Below are positions 48,501 to 61,105 of a stretch of DNA of 64,000 bases, piece after piece. The position numbers were made by a program, and so were the translations under genes. The notes under the pieces are model-generated. The model saw nothing but the letters and a program-made list of their open reading frames with translations. It made no database searches and had not been told where the DNA came from. Each line of letters begins with the position of its first letter. Within the stretch, counting starts at the first letter, position 1. The stretch is from Hyalella azteca. Its lineage: Eukaryota > Arthropoda > Malacostraca > Amphipoda > Hyalellidae. The stretch covers positions 62,001 through 126,000 of the forward strand of contig NW_025934720.1 of NCBI RefSeq assembly GCF_000764305.2, written 5' to 3'.

Positions 48501-49920
48501 AAAAATTTGCTATGCTGTCAAACTCAAGCACGTTAAGCCGATATCCTCTTACATTATAGTGTTATTACTGAGTCAAAGAAAATGGGAAATTGTATTGAAA
48601 AGCAGAACGGAAATTAAATATTACATTGGACATTGTTCCCCCATGTTAAGACATTTAAATGCGTGAAATAATGTAAGCGCAGACGGACATTTACTCTACT
48701 TGATAATTCTAGCACCATTTACAGATTTGATGAACTATGATTTCATGAAAATTAAACTTTATATAAAGTTAACAAACTTAATGAAAAGAATTCAGATAAA
48801 TTTGTACCGTATATATTGATTGAGCGAAATACTACACAAATTACAAGGAAGAGCCAGTGAAGATACTCAATTAAAGGGTCGTGATTAAGCGCACGAGGCG
48901 AGCGCTAAGATAAATTGTGTGATTACACGATGAAGCCAACAAGCTTCAATAATGGTCTGACGATAATGGATGGAACTGAAATTCGTTAATGTTCATATTT
49001 TTCCTATCTATTCAGCCTGAATGAAGTTGTAGTGGGTTAACTTTCGGCCGCGCCATTCAGGCGCCGCAATTCTTCAGGTAGGACTAGAGATGAGAAGTGA
49101 ATAAATCTTTCTTTGAAAGTAATAAGCGACAAATCAGTAGCAGGCCTCTATATGAACAAGTGTCATTAGTCGGTTCTTGAAACTAAAATATTTATCATTT
49201 CTGGAAATTGTTTACTGTTAGCATGTTTTGGCTTCTGTGTAGATCCTAGCAGTTCAAACTATATCTCCTTTATCCGGTGATTGCGTGTTCATTTCACGAA
49301 GTTTCAACCCAGTATAAAGTCACAATTTTCTCTCGTTCAATTAAATATGTTTAGTGCCCATTTAAATATTGTAAAATGTTTTAACGAATGTGCATTTTAC
49401 CCACAACAACATGAACATGAATTTTACGGTGAATCCGGTGACACTCGGTTCGACCCACGAAATAGCGAACATAAAAAGATACGGGGTATTCTCAAAAATA
49501 ATGCATTGGTCAACGCATTTCTCACTTCGATAACTGTACGGATAAGTTTTTTCGGTAGATCGTAATAAAATGCATAAAATCGACATGACAAAGAAATTGC
49601 TCTAGACGCATTATGTACGTATTTAAAGTTATGTATTACCCCCAGAAATCTCGGAAACTTCAGAATAGAATAATCTCTATCTATGGATGAAATTTACTTC
49701 CCGAAATAAATTCAAACAAAAAAAGCCTGATAAAAAGGCGATGAAGGCCACCGAAGAGAAAGATCTCCAACTTGCAGCTCGATCATCTAGGCGATATCGA
49801 AAAACATTCAACAAAATTGAGGCGACGCAAGACGCCGTGCATGGAACCACGTGTATGGGATCTGATACAATATCGCCTGCAGGTGCACGGTAACGACGTC
49901 AAATGTCCTGGTAGGACTGG
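45600..49920. other. Intronic unique sequence, no gene recognised
   Basis: No arrays or recognisable coding. A short TA run with CTATATATATATGCGC lies near 45882-45900. Scattered 60-95-residue frames lack motifs. Confidence 0.45.
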
Positions 49921-50255
49921 CCACTATCCCAGCACGAGAGGGATCTTTTCCTGTGGGCAAGAACTTGCACGTTCTCCCAGCGCGAGATACGAGTCTTGTA
50001 CTGTAGACAAGAGCTTGGATGTTCTCCCAGCATTGACGAGTCTTGTCCTGTAGGCAAGAGATTGGATGTTCTCCCAGCATAAGATGAGTCTTGTCCTGTG
50101 GGCAAGAGCTTGAATGTTCTCCCAGCATTGACGAGTCTTGTCCTGTAGGCAAGAGCTTGGATGTTCTCCCAGCATTGATGAGTCTTGTCCGGTGGGCAAG
50201 AGCTTGGAAGCTCTGCCAGCATTTATTGAGTCTTGCCCGGTGAGCAAGAGCTGTC
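49921..50255. repeat. Minisatellite, 47-bp unit, about 7 copies
   Basis: GAGTCTTGTCCTGTAGGCAA followed by GAGCTTGGATGTTCTCCCAG repeats about every 47 bp. Outer copies are more diverged (CGCGAGATAC, CACGAGAGGG). Several minus-strand frames here, up to 164 residues, arise from the array. Confidence 0.93.
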
Positions 50256-50804
50256 CTCTGAAATATCAATGAACTAAACAGAATGATTGGCAGACGCGGC
50301 ATGAGGCTGTGTGGGCTGCTATACGACGATCAACCTTACGAAACACAGTTTCCGAAGTGAATTCTAGAGCACGCAACTGCCATAAGATATCACGTAGCTG
50401 ACAAATGCTAGAAAAAACATTAGCTAAGGAAACTGTATTAGCTACGGAAATTATTTTTGTTCCTCTGCTTGTTAGATTATAACTATCTGAGAACTACACG
50501 CAGATCCTCGAAGGTTCCAATTTTTTCTAAAACCGAAGTGTAATTCAATGTCCAAACTGAAGCCATCGCTGACGATCTGAATTTTTTTTTATTTTCATTT
50601 TTATCAACGCAATTCTGGATGACCGAATTCTAAGATTGTTGGGAAAATCGAGCCAGGGTACAGACGGGCTAACCTGCTAGCAATATATAAAATTTTGTGC
50701 CCTTCGAAAAAAGAGAAAATGTTGACGATTTTCGACAAAAACTGTCCAGACGACATTAGATCGTCTTTCGGTAATAATTAATCAAGTGCTATTCTTGATG
50801 CCGC

Positions 50805-51010
50805 AACAAGCAAGCAAAAAGTTCGGGTATTCCAGCCAGCTTTATCGCGTATCACGAATATACTTCTGACATTAAACACTATCTTCGATAACAACAAACA
50901 AGCAAAAAGTTCGGGTATTCCAGCCAACCATGTCGCGTATCACGGATACACTTATGACATTAAACACTATCCTCGGTAAGACAACAAACAAGCAAAAAGT
51001 TGCTGTATTC
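50805..51010. repeat. Tandem repeat, 88-90-bp unit, 2.2 copies
   Basis: CAAGCAAAAAGTTCGGGTAT starts at 50811 and 50899, with a truncated third start at 50989. Within each unit GCGTATCAC and GACATTAAACACTATC are conserved. Confidence 0.93.
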
Positions 51011-52113
51011 TTGCAAGCATGAGTCAGAAGTGTCCCGGGGGTCAGCCCAGAAGATTACCGCGGCGTCAGCTCATTGGAGTTCCCCGCTAAATCGTTATTG
51101 AACGCGGCTCTCATTACTGCTGCTACTGTACTGCAGCGAGCGCTACATGTGAGCTGCCGGTGATTACTTGTACGAATTACATGCAGACATTTAATAACCC
51201 AGTTATGTATAGCTATTTCCTACTTATGACAAAACCGTAGAAAGTTATTCATCCAAATTATTGAAAATTTTGGCATTATATCATTTAATTAAAATTCTAT
51301 TTGTCGAAGAATTTAAAAATGTTGCCTTTAAAATATAACCTATAGCATCAAGCGACGCAGACCAATATTATCGAACGTTTTCGCAAAAATTCAGGACCAG
51401 CCATGTTGCTAAAGTTCAAAAAGTTGGTCAGGACAAGTTCCCAGTGTCAATTATTATAGGTCGCAAGCTCAAGTCTCAATATATCAGTCAACTTTAATAA
51501 CTGCATGAAGAAATGCACGGACGAAGCCAGCACATTCACAAACACTGCGTTCGAGTTAAGTAAGTTCTCCCATCAGGGCTGGACTCGTAATTGCCTCTGC
51601 AATTCACTCACCGTTCCTAAATTTTCTAAGAACCTTACTTGGGCCACCAAATTTGTAAGTTAAAAAAGACCCAACGACCAAAGCGAAGCTTTGTCATGTG
51701 CTTCTGACAAGGGCCAAAATTGTATACATTAAGCCAGTGGTCTTGAAAAGCAACCTCGCGAAGTGGGAAGGTTGGTCACTAATTCCCTTAAGAGCAAGCC
51801 ATCAATAACAAAATGATGAGAGAACATGTACGAGATTCATATAATTTACCACACCTCAAGAGCCATGATGGTAGAATTAAAAATATTATAGTCCGTAATG
51901 AATAAAAGCACGCGTGTTCATCAGTCGACGTATCTATGTCGCGTTACCTACAAATTCCATTGCAATTGGTACGAAAAGTTCATAAAAAACAGTGATTATT
52001 TATTGAAATGTTATGTAGAAAGAAGCCTATGCTAGTATGCGTGTATCTCGAACTCTATGCTTTATCGCGTTTGAAAAAAAATGTACTAGTAGAATAATTG
52101 TGAGATATTTTAG

Positions 52114-52875
52114 CATAAACTGACAAGCAAATCAACATGTCACGAGCAACAATCAACAGAACCGAGACGTGAAGACTACGACTGTTGGCATGAGGTAATA
52201 GGTAGGAATGAAAGCTCAATGGTTGACGATTTGTCTTTGGGTGAGTCAGTGAAAGATTTGAGGAATTTCTCTGAGGTCGAAGAGCGATGTAAAATCAATG
52301 AGTAATGGCATCAGCAAGCGGTGCAACTGTACTTAGCGAGCTCGCTGGCTGAGAACGGTAATGACAGGACTCTTGTGTTGAGCAGTTTGCTCAAACGACT
52401 TTTATGGGACAGCGCGCAAGACTGGGTGCAAAGAAACATCGAAAGTTTCAGTTATAGCGATGAATTAGAAATCAGTTAGTCGTATAATCCAACCACTTCA
52501 ACATTTGATGAAACTATTTCGATGAGTACACTTGCCTTTAAAACCGCGCTAAGGTGGAAACAAACGACCTTCACCGGACGCGATATTAAAGAAGACCTCG
52601 AGTGTTTGATTAACGTTCTTCTGAAAGCAATTGCTTCGTATCGTAAAGTGAGAGTTCGTCGCAGGTGGGCAGAGTTAAGCGAGAAAATCCACTTTTACTT
52701 GAAGTTGCGAGGGCACTGCTGCTCGTAAATCAGCACCTTAAGTTCTCCATCGAGGGTCGTTACACGCGGCCAAGTTAAGGTGTTTCGTTGCTGACCCTCC
52801 GCCGTCGATACACTAACAGACCAGATTCCCAAGCTTGTTTTAGAACTTTTGGCATCAGACACAAGAACATCATAA
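52114..52875 (+). pseudogene. Decayed long coding frame, possibly retrotransposon Gag-like
   Basis: One forward frame runs 254 codons with only four internal stops (TAA 52303, TAG 52477, TAA 52726, TGA 52792) before TAA 52873. That is far fewer than expected at this AT content, and codon choice looks protein-like. Between stops it reads, for example, WHQQAVQLYLASSLAENGND, LLKRLLWDSAQDWVQRNIES and DQIPKLVLELLASD. The order of an amphipathic QLYLASSLA-type helix, then L..LL..A.DWV, then a TSTFDE segment, loosely recalls capsid parts of LTR-retrotransposon Gag, but this is a weak pattern match. No zinc knuckle, protease, reverse transcriptase or LTR was seen nearby. The alternative is a relic of an unrelated host gene. 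It is broken and unlikely to make protein. Confidence 0.4.
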
Positions 52876-54522
52876 GCTTATACTACGTTAAATCAATTCA
52901 TATGCGTCATGTATTTTTGAAATAAAATGTAATCAGCAATATACTATAGATTTCGAGCATTAAGTTAACGAAAGACTTTCCTGGTTAAAGTCCAACATCA
53001 CTTCTTTAACTTGATTAGGAATAATTGTAAGCAATTTTGAAGTCAACAATTCCTATTACGGATGAGACCAAAGACTAATTTGTTTCATAAACTTGAATAA
53101 CAGTAAATAATGGCCTTCCATCATTGAAGCGAATGAACTCAATTGGGAAGGAAAAAGATCACAAATTCCAATCACTTCGAAAACAGTTTTGAAAAAGTCA
53201 CTTTCCGTCAATTTATATTTTCAGGCTTAGATTTTTTTCAAGTGTAAAATAATAACACCAGAAACGCAAGAACAATAAGCAGAGTGAAAGAAGTTTAACC
53301 AGAAATGATAGGCGTACAAGGCGAAGGAAACCATAGGCTTGAAGCCCACGCCCTGAACATGTGCTTTCTCATATAAATCAAGTGTATTTGCTATATTTTT
53401 GACATTGGTGCACTACAAGTATACGAGGCTGATGGCCTGAAGGGAAAGTTTATTGGCGGTATGGAAAAAGCAAAGCAGGCGATGCGTTGAAGCAGCAGCT
53501 CTTTACACGAGTGTATGAGGTGGTTACCAGCACGCTTTATTTCTGAGGAGCTCTGCATTGAATATCATCAGGAATCATGAGTTTGAGCGCCCAAGACTTA
53601 TATGCTCATCAAGTTTTAAATTGCATCCTATTCTGGTTACTGCAGCTCATCCCAGCACCCAGCGAGGCACAGCTTCCCTGAATATCTCAGGCAGACAGTT
53701 TCTTCTGTTCTTCCGCTTTATTTTCCTCAATATTTTACTGTTGAATGTAGAGCAATTTGTTCTTAACAACCAACTCAGAGTAAACTTTGAGGCTGCAGTT
53801 ATATGTTAGAAGTTATGGTAAAAAGCATTAATTACAATTCAATCATCTCGAATATCAACATTTAGTCTGTTTTTACACATAAATTCATTCTAAAGAATTC
53901 AGTGAATGGAAGCCGAGTGCCGTCATGAACTTACAAGTAAAGCACTCAGCTTTTTTCTACCACATACTCTTCTATGACTCGTGTCTCCATAACGAGCCTG
54001 GCCGCTGAAAAAACAAGCCCTCCTCATCATTTTTCAGGGGCGGCAGAGAATAATTCTCGCTTGTCAAAATATGTCTCTGCTGGCGGAGAAAACACCGGCC
54101 ACTCAACAGGACTTTTATTTTCCACTGAAGAAATGGGCTTTTGCTCCGTGTTAATTAACTGCGCTCCAGCCCCTACTTGTGTGGAGCTCTTGGTCAATAA
54201 ACGCTCACTGCTCGTTTTCTGTAACAAGAAAAAACATTTTCTATTAATGATCATGTTCTCACGTTTTTGTTTTTAACTTTATTTCAGGAGAAAGCTACGA
54301 CTTAGCCTTTTTGGATTTTATCGATAGCTAAACACAACGTGACGTGAAATAATATTTTATCTTGCTTGTATTTCAATTTTACCATTATGCTTTCTTGAAA
54401 TAGTTATCAAATGAATATCATATTACTAATTTTACTGTTAATAATAATAATAATTTATTATTAATATCATATATTACTATTCACCATAATTTTCTCCAAT
54501 AGATATCGTTGCAGAACATATT

Positions 54523-54915
54523 TCAGCATGATTTTAAAACACATTTTTTAATTGGCGTGATATGTTGTTTAATGCACGAGTTTGCGCGCAAATACTCACT
54601 GTCATGAGGAAAATGTTGCAATCTATAACAAGAATTTTTTGTCTCAATGAATTTTGTGTTGTTTTTAGCACGAGTTTTGAGCTGCAGGGAGTCCCGAACA
54701 CTTCTAAGATCTTCTGTAGCTTGGATAAAAGGCTTGGAGAAAGCCAGAGCAAATGGCCACGTCTTAGAAAAGACTGCCAATACAAGTTGCTTGGCGGCAT
54801 CTCCACCATCGAAAAAGGCCATTTTATTTGGAACGTCAAGAGTTTCTTGAAGAGAAGCACTTACATCTAAAGCCTTTTGATGGTCATTGTTTTTGCCGAC
54901 GGTTATTAGAACCAC
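54523..54915 (-). other. Minus-strand open frame, possible coding relic or exon
   Basis: About 130 codons are open on the minus strand. The first 85 look protein-like (PVVLITVGKNNDHQKALDVS, KMAFFDGGDAAKQLVLAVFS, FSKPFIQATEDLRSVRDSLQ), with a balanced residue mix. A possible acceptor CTTTACAG| lies just upstream on that strand. Forward frames over the same DNA are also open, so strand and coding status are uncertain. No family is recognised and no ATG precedes the best part. Confidence 0.22.
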
Positions 54916-57512
54916 AGGAGTTGAAACGGTTTCTCTGTAAAGCGTCCGCTAACGCTCCTTGTGAACAGCTGTCCCGGGCCAGATAAAGCCTTAATGCTCA
55001 ACGGCCAGTCGTGAGCTGAATTTTTTATTGGACCTGATGATTGCTTCTGAGTTTGTCAAGTATTGTTTTGGGAGCCCTGCTTATGCATCCGTTTTATTAT
55101 CATAAAATGCTCTCAAATCAATGTTTCCATTATAGTTTCTATTTATGGAATCAAGGGAAGGCACTCGGTAGTCACATAAATGCTACTACTTAATTGATGT
55201 CACATTTCCTAAAAATTTCAACCTCTGCAAAAATCTATAATATGAACATGCTGATCTAGTAAACTATTTCCGAAGCGCCACTACAGCTCCCTATAGTTGG
55301 TCAGGGGAACACTAAATAATTTCAGCTAAAAAGTTGGACCGGGAAAACTTTCGCAGCTCATATTTTTAAATAAATTGCCGCAATTTATTCCATGAGTGCA
55401 GTTGATTTCTGAATTTACGTCAGCCATCAAAAAGCTGCTAAATTAGGACTGTTAGGAGGGTATAATTTAGCAAGGAAGCCTCCACGAAATTCGCTCGGGG
55501 CAATCGGTTGTCATCCAGCCAACGAGGCCGCCGTGACACCGCCATTATGCCGTGACAGCCTCTCACGAGCCTCATATTCATCTTCGTCCCGTTGTTCTCT
55601 GCTGAATTTTAAATAATAAACCTTTGCACCGAACCTAGCTGGGAGTGCAGCAGTACTGGGGGTGTACGGTGCATGCGGTGCATTGTTAGACAGTCAACCG
55701 GGGCGGCTGCGATGGTCTATTAATTAAAGGAATTTAATACGATGGTCTACGTATTAAATGAATTTAACTTGATTTACTCTAATTAAAAAAAATAATTGAA
55801 GGTCTTTCAATGAACTGGATATGAAAAAATTATGGAAAATTTGTATTACTGGTAGTTCGTTGATGAGTGCATATGGATTCAAATTTATAGTAGCATCGGA
55901 CGAAAGCGAAATTAGGTAATAATATTTTGAATTCACCTTTCATTCAATGGATATTCCTTTTGAGTCACATACACTGGACAAATTTTCAGCTCAGGTTGGA
56001 TAGCTTAACTTTGTGACCACCTGAAAAAAGGTACGAAATATTACTGGCGTTTTTAAGTCGCTGTAAATAGACCCTTTGAATATAACTTAGCGGAAAATTC
56101 CAGCTCCAAATGCAATTTTACGCATGGGCGCTGCGATGGCCATTTTTATTATATAATAAAGCATAGGGATGCTGTGGCTACGACACACCACGAATTGCAC
56201 TGACTGTGCTTAGAGGTTAGAAACAAACTAGCGTCGTGACAGTTGTGCCCTCTAGCCCACCCCTGCGAAGTCCCTTTGTTTTTATTTGCCTGTGACAATC
56301 GAATTGTCTTCGATTCATCCAATTTTATCCGTTCAATTTATCTGCGTTTTATTTGATTTGTGGAAGCTTGCGTGGTACACAGAGAATACACAAAATTTTT
56401 TCTCTGAAAAGAGGGACTTTGAATGCCAGGCACAGAGCTGGATCTTTTATAAGGCTGCAATGGGAGCATTTCTACGTCGGAATTTGTTGGACGCGCTCGA
56501 AAAAGAAGCGCGCACGCGGCAATAAAATGTAGAGGAGCTTCTAAAGATCTCGGCAGGTGGTATGTATAGAGGCCATAATTTATTACATATCAGTTGTACT
56601 TTACTGTATTTATTCTTTAAAGTTGAATGGCTGAGATAGATTTCATCATAATCTATTTTAAGTTACTATCAAAATTTTATCGCCCGAAAACCATTCATTT
56701 GTTGTATGTTTTTGTCGGGATTTTGAAATAATTTCGTCTCGCTGACTCAGGCAGAGTCGTGCTTGTTGCCCTCGACAAAGCAAGCTTTTAGGTGACGTGA
56801 GCTGAGAAAAATAGCGAAGATAAGAAGCTTCGGTGCCCGATGGAGTGACGGAGCGCAAGCACATGAAAGATGCTCGTTCATGTAGCGCTCCTGGATTGTT
56901 TGTTTGATAACGTAATTCACGCCCTAATAATTTTATCTCATTGTAAAAATCAGGCATCACCTTTGTGCGCTTACTTTGGTATTATCGAATACGCTGGTAA
57001 TTCTATTAATAATTGCATTTGATGTTTGCATTTCTATTATTCAATATAGTCCAGACAGGTATTTACCTTTCTCCTTGGAGGAATGGTATTAAGAACGAAT
57101 TATAATAATTATATTTATCTCTAGTCCTAATTAATTTGAAAATACATATTATTATGGGCAATGTTAATTTAAAATACAATATTGGCAGTTTTTGCCAATA
57201 TATGTCTATAAAGGAATATTAAAAACTCAACTGACATGGCAGTATATATTTATATAAATAGAGAGCAGAATGAAACTCATGTACATGACGCAGCGATAAA
57301 TTGCATTGCAGAGCTTATACCTCGGCGGCATGCGTTGGGGGAGAGCAACCGCGTCATGCCAGCAGCACCGCTAGCGATTGCGTCTCTGGAATTTCAATTT
57401 CCGTCCTTACATCCACTGCATAAACTCTGAAAATCTTGCTGTAGCTTCGCCACGTCGCTCTCTTCAGAAGCAGTGCGCATTGATTCTGCCCGAGCGTCGT
57501 CCTGGTCGCGGT

Positions 57513-57559
57513 CTTGGGCAATCGTTTTGCCAACAACAATTTAAAAATGATTGCCCAAG
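57513..57559. repeat. Foldback: 16-bp stem with one mismatch
   Basis: CTTGGGCAATC (57513-57523) pairs with GATTGCCCAAG (57549-57559). After one mismatch TTTT pairs with AAAA, leaving a 15-base loop. It is too short for a typical microRNA precursor. Further GATTGC/CAATC motifs follow to 57630. Confidence 0.75.
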
Positions 57560-59591
57560 TCGACGATTGCCGATTTAAATTGGAGGCCCAGCTGGTTGAT
57601 TGCAATTTTTTGGCTGTCAACCAATCGGGAACAATAATTATCAAACGGTTAAATATGTGACATCCTTTGTATAGGATTTCAGTCTTAATCTAGTATTACC
57701 ATATATTGTAACGTGATTTAATAATATGATGTTAAGGAAGTCGTTACCTTTTTGATTGTTATAGATATGATTAGGCGTTCTCGCTTTAACGCTTCAAACG
57801 ACTGGCTCATTTCTCTTAATAGAATGACAGAAACTCATCACGTTCTAATTTTCTGCTCGTTTTCAATCGCATTCAAAACTGTGAAAATTATTCTTCACTA
57901 ACATTCGATCGTATTTTAGGTTTATCTTCATTTAATTATGTTATATGTTAATATACACACACGATTTGTACAGATCTACCATAGTTTTCCACGGGGTGAA
58001 TTTTTCACATCGAATGACCGAACGCACGATTTACTCGTTTTCTGAACGCATCCTCGTAAGTCGATATCGTTGCAATTTGCATCTGAAATTGACAATAAAT
58101 TCCAAGTACATGATTTTCAGCAAAAGCTGGTGAAATGTGAGTTTTTGCTTTAGTGGATTATCATTTGCGTTACTTCATGATTTACGTTATTCTGGGAGAT
58201 ATTGTTATCATAAATGTTGATTGCATACATCAACCAAACTTTATATAAAGAAAAAGATAGTTGAAAGCATCAATATAATTTTGATTAATGAATCGTGAAT
58301 TGTTGTGACTAATTTAATTGTGAATGAACATCAAGGTCACCAACTAACATAAATGTAAAAAATTAATTAATTCGATGAATATTCATCGTTCGAGTTAAAA
58401 GTTGTTTTTATATATGAAATAAGTCTAACTGACAGAAACGAGGATCAATAATTTGTGATCAAAGATATTTTTTACAAATCAGAAGATCTCCAAGGTTCAT
58501 TGGACTATTACATTGACTTCTATTTACATTTGAAACCGAAACATCGCGAGTTTTTAGAAAACCTTAGCATATTTTTTTGGCTATAGACAGTTATAGCTAA
58601 ATTTTTACCTGTTTATGTATTTTATAATTTACTTTTTGGGACCAAGTGGGTGAATCAGCTGCAGTCCTCACTTCGCCTCTGAGCTTTTGTTTCGTCAGGG
58701 ATTTGTTGTTTCTTGCTTCGGTGGCTCGCCACTCAAAAAAGGCCTCAAAACCTGAGACTCCAAACCCTTCATACAAGTGAATAAATCTCTTTGAAATACG
58801 TTCGAGAGAAACAATTACATATGAGAATATAGACTAATGTAATTCATGGTTATCTCATTTTCCGTGTTACTAAATGAGATCGCACTGAGTACAAAGATTT
58901 TACGTGCTTACCGGGCTGAGATAATTTTTCTTAGGTTCTTATGTGAATAAAACGTGAATTAATTGCATTTTTATCGTGTTTCATAATATTAAACTGAGTC
59001 ATAAAGTGACATTTTCCCAAGGAATGCGATAGCATGCTTCCAGGAAAGTGTAAATGTGTCAAGTGTTAGCTCACGCTGGATGAACGTGCCATTTTTCTAT
59101 TAAACGTTCAATGCAATCATTTGTTATCTATTCATTTTGTAACTATGTGCATGGGTCGTTCGTAGTCACTTGCAGCAGAATCTACAGCGGGCGACTGCGA
59201 GGAAAAGCCTTATTTTCAGTGGACGGTCAAAGCCTTTTTTAATGGTGCTGTTTTGAAGTAAGTGTCTATATATTGTTATACTCACTTGTTTACGCCGAAA
59301 TGTGACCGTTTTTAATCCATATAGTTTTTATGAAACTTGATGTGTGTGAGAATGCTTGGTTTATGAGCATTTTTCCTTTGACGAAAACTTCATATTATTT
59401 ATTATTATTCTAGAATGAGTTGTACGTGTACAATGGCTTTGAGTCGTGTGATTTAAGTAAAAACCGGCATCGCTAAACGATGAATATTGTCTACAATCCA
59501 CTGCTTGCGTGTTCTTTCAGAGGATATGTTTCTGAAGAATGTCTCGTTTAGATCTGTAACTGTGATGGCTGCACGGCTTCCTTCCGTCCCA

Positions 59592-59656
59592 TTGTTCGGG
59601 ATGCTCTTCATTACTGAACAGGAAACATCTCATGAGAGAATGAATCTTGGTATGAG
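59592..59656. repeat. Dispersed repeat, copy 2
   Basis: This is the same-orientation partner of 28963-29027. GTTCGGGATGCTCTTCATT and GGAAACATCTCATGAGAGA are shared, with ATTTATGAGC replaced by ATTACTGAAC. Confidence 0.75.
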
Positions 59657-60759
59657 ATAAAAATAGAAGGTCGTCCAAACATCGGAAGGATATTACGTGA
59701 TAAGGAGCGCTTTTATTCTCGACTTGAGTTATTGTAACGTAGGAGATTGTTGCCGCAGCTTCCTTAACGACCTCATTGTGTACCACTTCTCGGAGGCGAT
59801 CGAGTTCTCAGAAAACCCGATAATTTTCCATGAAAACTTCTACTGCCGGTACAGGATTTTTCTTGCATTCAAGTATTTTCTATCCTTGGGAATTCATGTA
59901 ACACCGCGGTCATCCTCTCCTGCAACGATGCACGCAGGAAATTGTTATAGGAAGATTGGTTCGACTTTCATCCTTCGATCAGTTGCATGTATCTATCTGT
60001 ACTCCCATCGAATCTGATCATATGTGAGCTCTTCCAAATTATGTAATATTTTGAAGCTGCCTAAACCTGCTTACAACATTGAAGGGAAGAAGAGCAGCTA
60101 CATTCTGACTGAGAATTATTTTTATTAAAAAATTATTGAATAAATTATATTATTTATTTAATAATTAAATTATATTAATATTAAATTGTCTCATATAATT
60201 ATTATTGTTACAGAAGTTATTGAATAAATTATCTTATCTGATACCGATCTTATCACAGTTCAAATTTTAAAAAGAAAGTTTCTGAACCTATTTTGTAATA
60301 ACTTTTATCTTTTTATTAAACTTTCCATTCTTAATGGGTATTCTCATTCTATTATTCTCATTCTCTATGTACATTTAACTGTCAGTTTTATTCTTTCTCC
60401 CTTTTTGATGCATCGCATCATCCTGTTAGTATCCTGCGTCAACGATCACTTCAGAAAGTAATTAAAAACCTTGTCGTTTGTACTTATGCATCCATTTTAA
60501 TCTATCAAATATCAGTTTAATTTAGATATCTTTTATATTAGCAGACTGATTCAGAGTGGCAAAAAGTATACGTATTGTCAGTTGCTGTAATATGCGTTCC
60601 ATCGGAAACGGGCAATCTTAGAGGTCTAGGATTGCTCATGGTGTATTTTATATTAATTTTGTTCATAAAAGTTGTATTCCGTATTCTAGAAAAGCGCGGG
60701 GGAAAAATTATGAAAATGAAAAGACTGCCAATTAAACTTCCAGCTGTTAAACGCGTTAT

Positions 60760-61105
60760 AGGAGTAGCGTCCACAGTGTCAGCTGCTGATGGAGGCGTCA
60801 GGAGTAGCGCCCACAGTGTCAGCTGCTGATGGAGGCGTTAGGATAGAGTAGCGGCCACAGTGTCAGCTGCTGATGGAGGCGTTAGGAGTAGCGCCCACAG
60901 TGTCAGCTGCTGATGGAGGCGTTAGGATAGAGTAGCGCCCACAGTGTCAGCTGCTGATGGAGGCGTAAGGAGTAGCGCCCACAGTGTCAGCTGCTGATGG
61001 AGGCGTCAGGAGTAGCGCCCACAGTGTCAGCTGCTGATGGAGGCGTCAGGAGTATCGCCCGCAGTGTCAGCTGCTGATGGAGGCGTATGGAGTAGCGCCC
61101 AGGGA
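60760..61105. repeat. Minisatellite, 40/46-bp GC-rich unit, about 8.5 copies
   Basis: GTAGCGCCCACAGTGTCAGC followed by TGCTGATGGAGGCGT repeats. Units with an extra GATAGA-type insertion are about 46 bp, the others 40 bp. Copies are nearly identical, so the array looks young. Frames across it on both strands are repeat-driven. Confidence 0.95.

Larger units (their letters stand above)
52876..59591. other. Intronic sequence, no further gene recognised
   Basis: Apart from the minus-strand frame at 54523-54915 and the foldback at 57513-57559, it is ordinary AT-rich sequence. A TAATAATAAT run lies at about 54440-54480. A good acceptor-like TTGCGTGTTCTTTCAG| ends at 59520 but is not followed by CELF coding sequence. 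Confidence 0.45.

Noticed and set aside
49808..50302. 164-residue minus-strand frame
   Set aside because: It coincides with the 47-bp array. The 47-bp unit cycles through all three frames, so related peptides appear in several frames without any being a gene.
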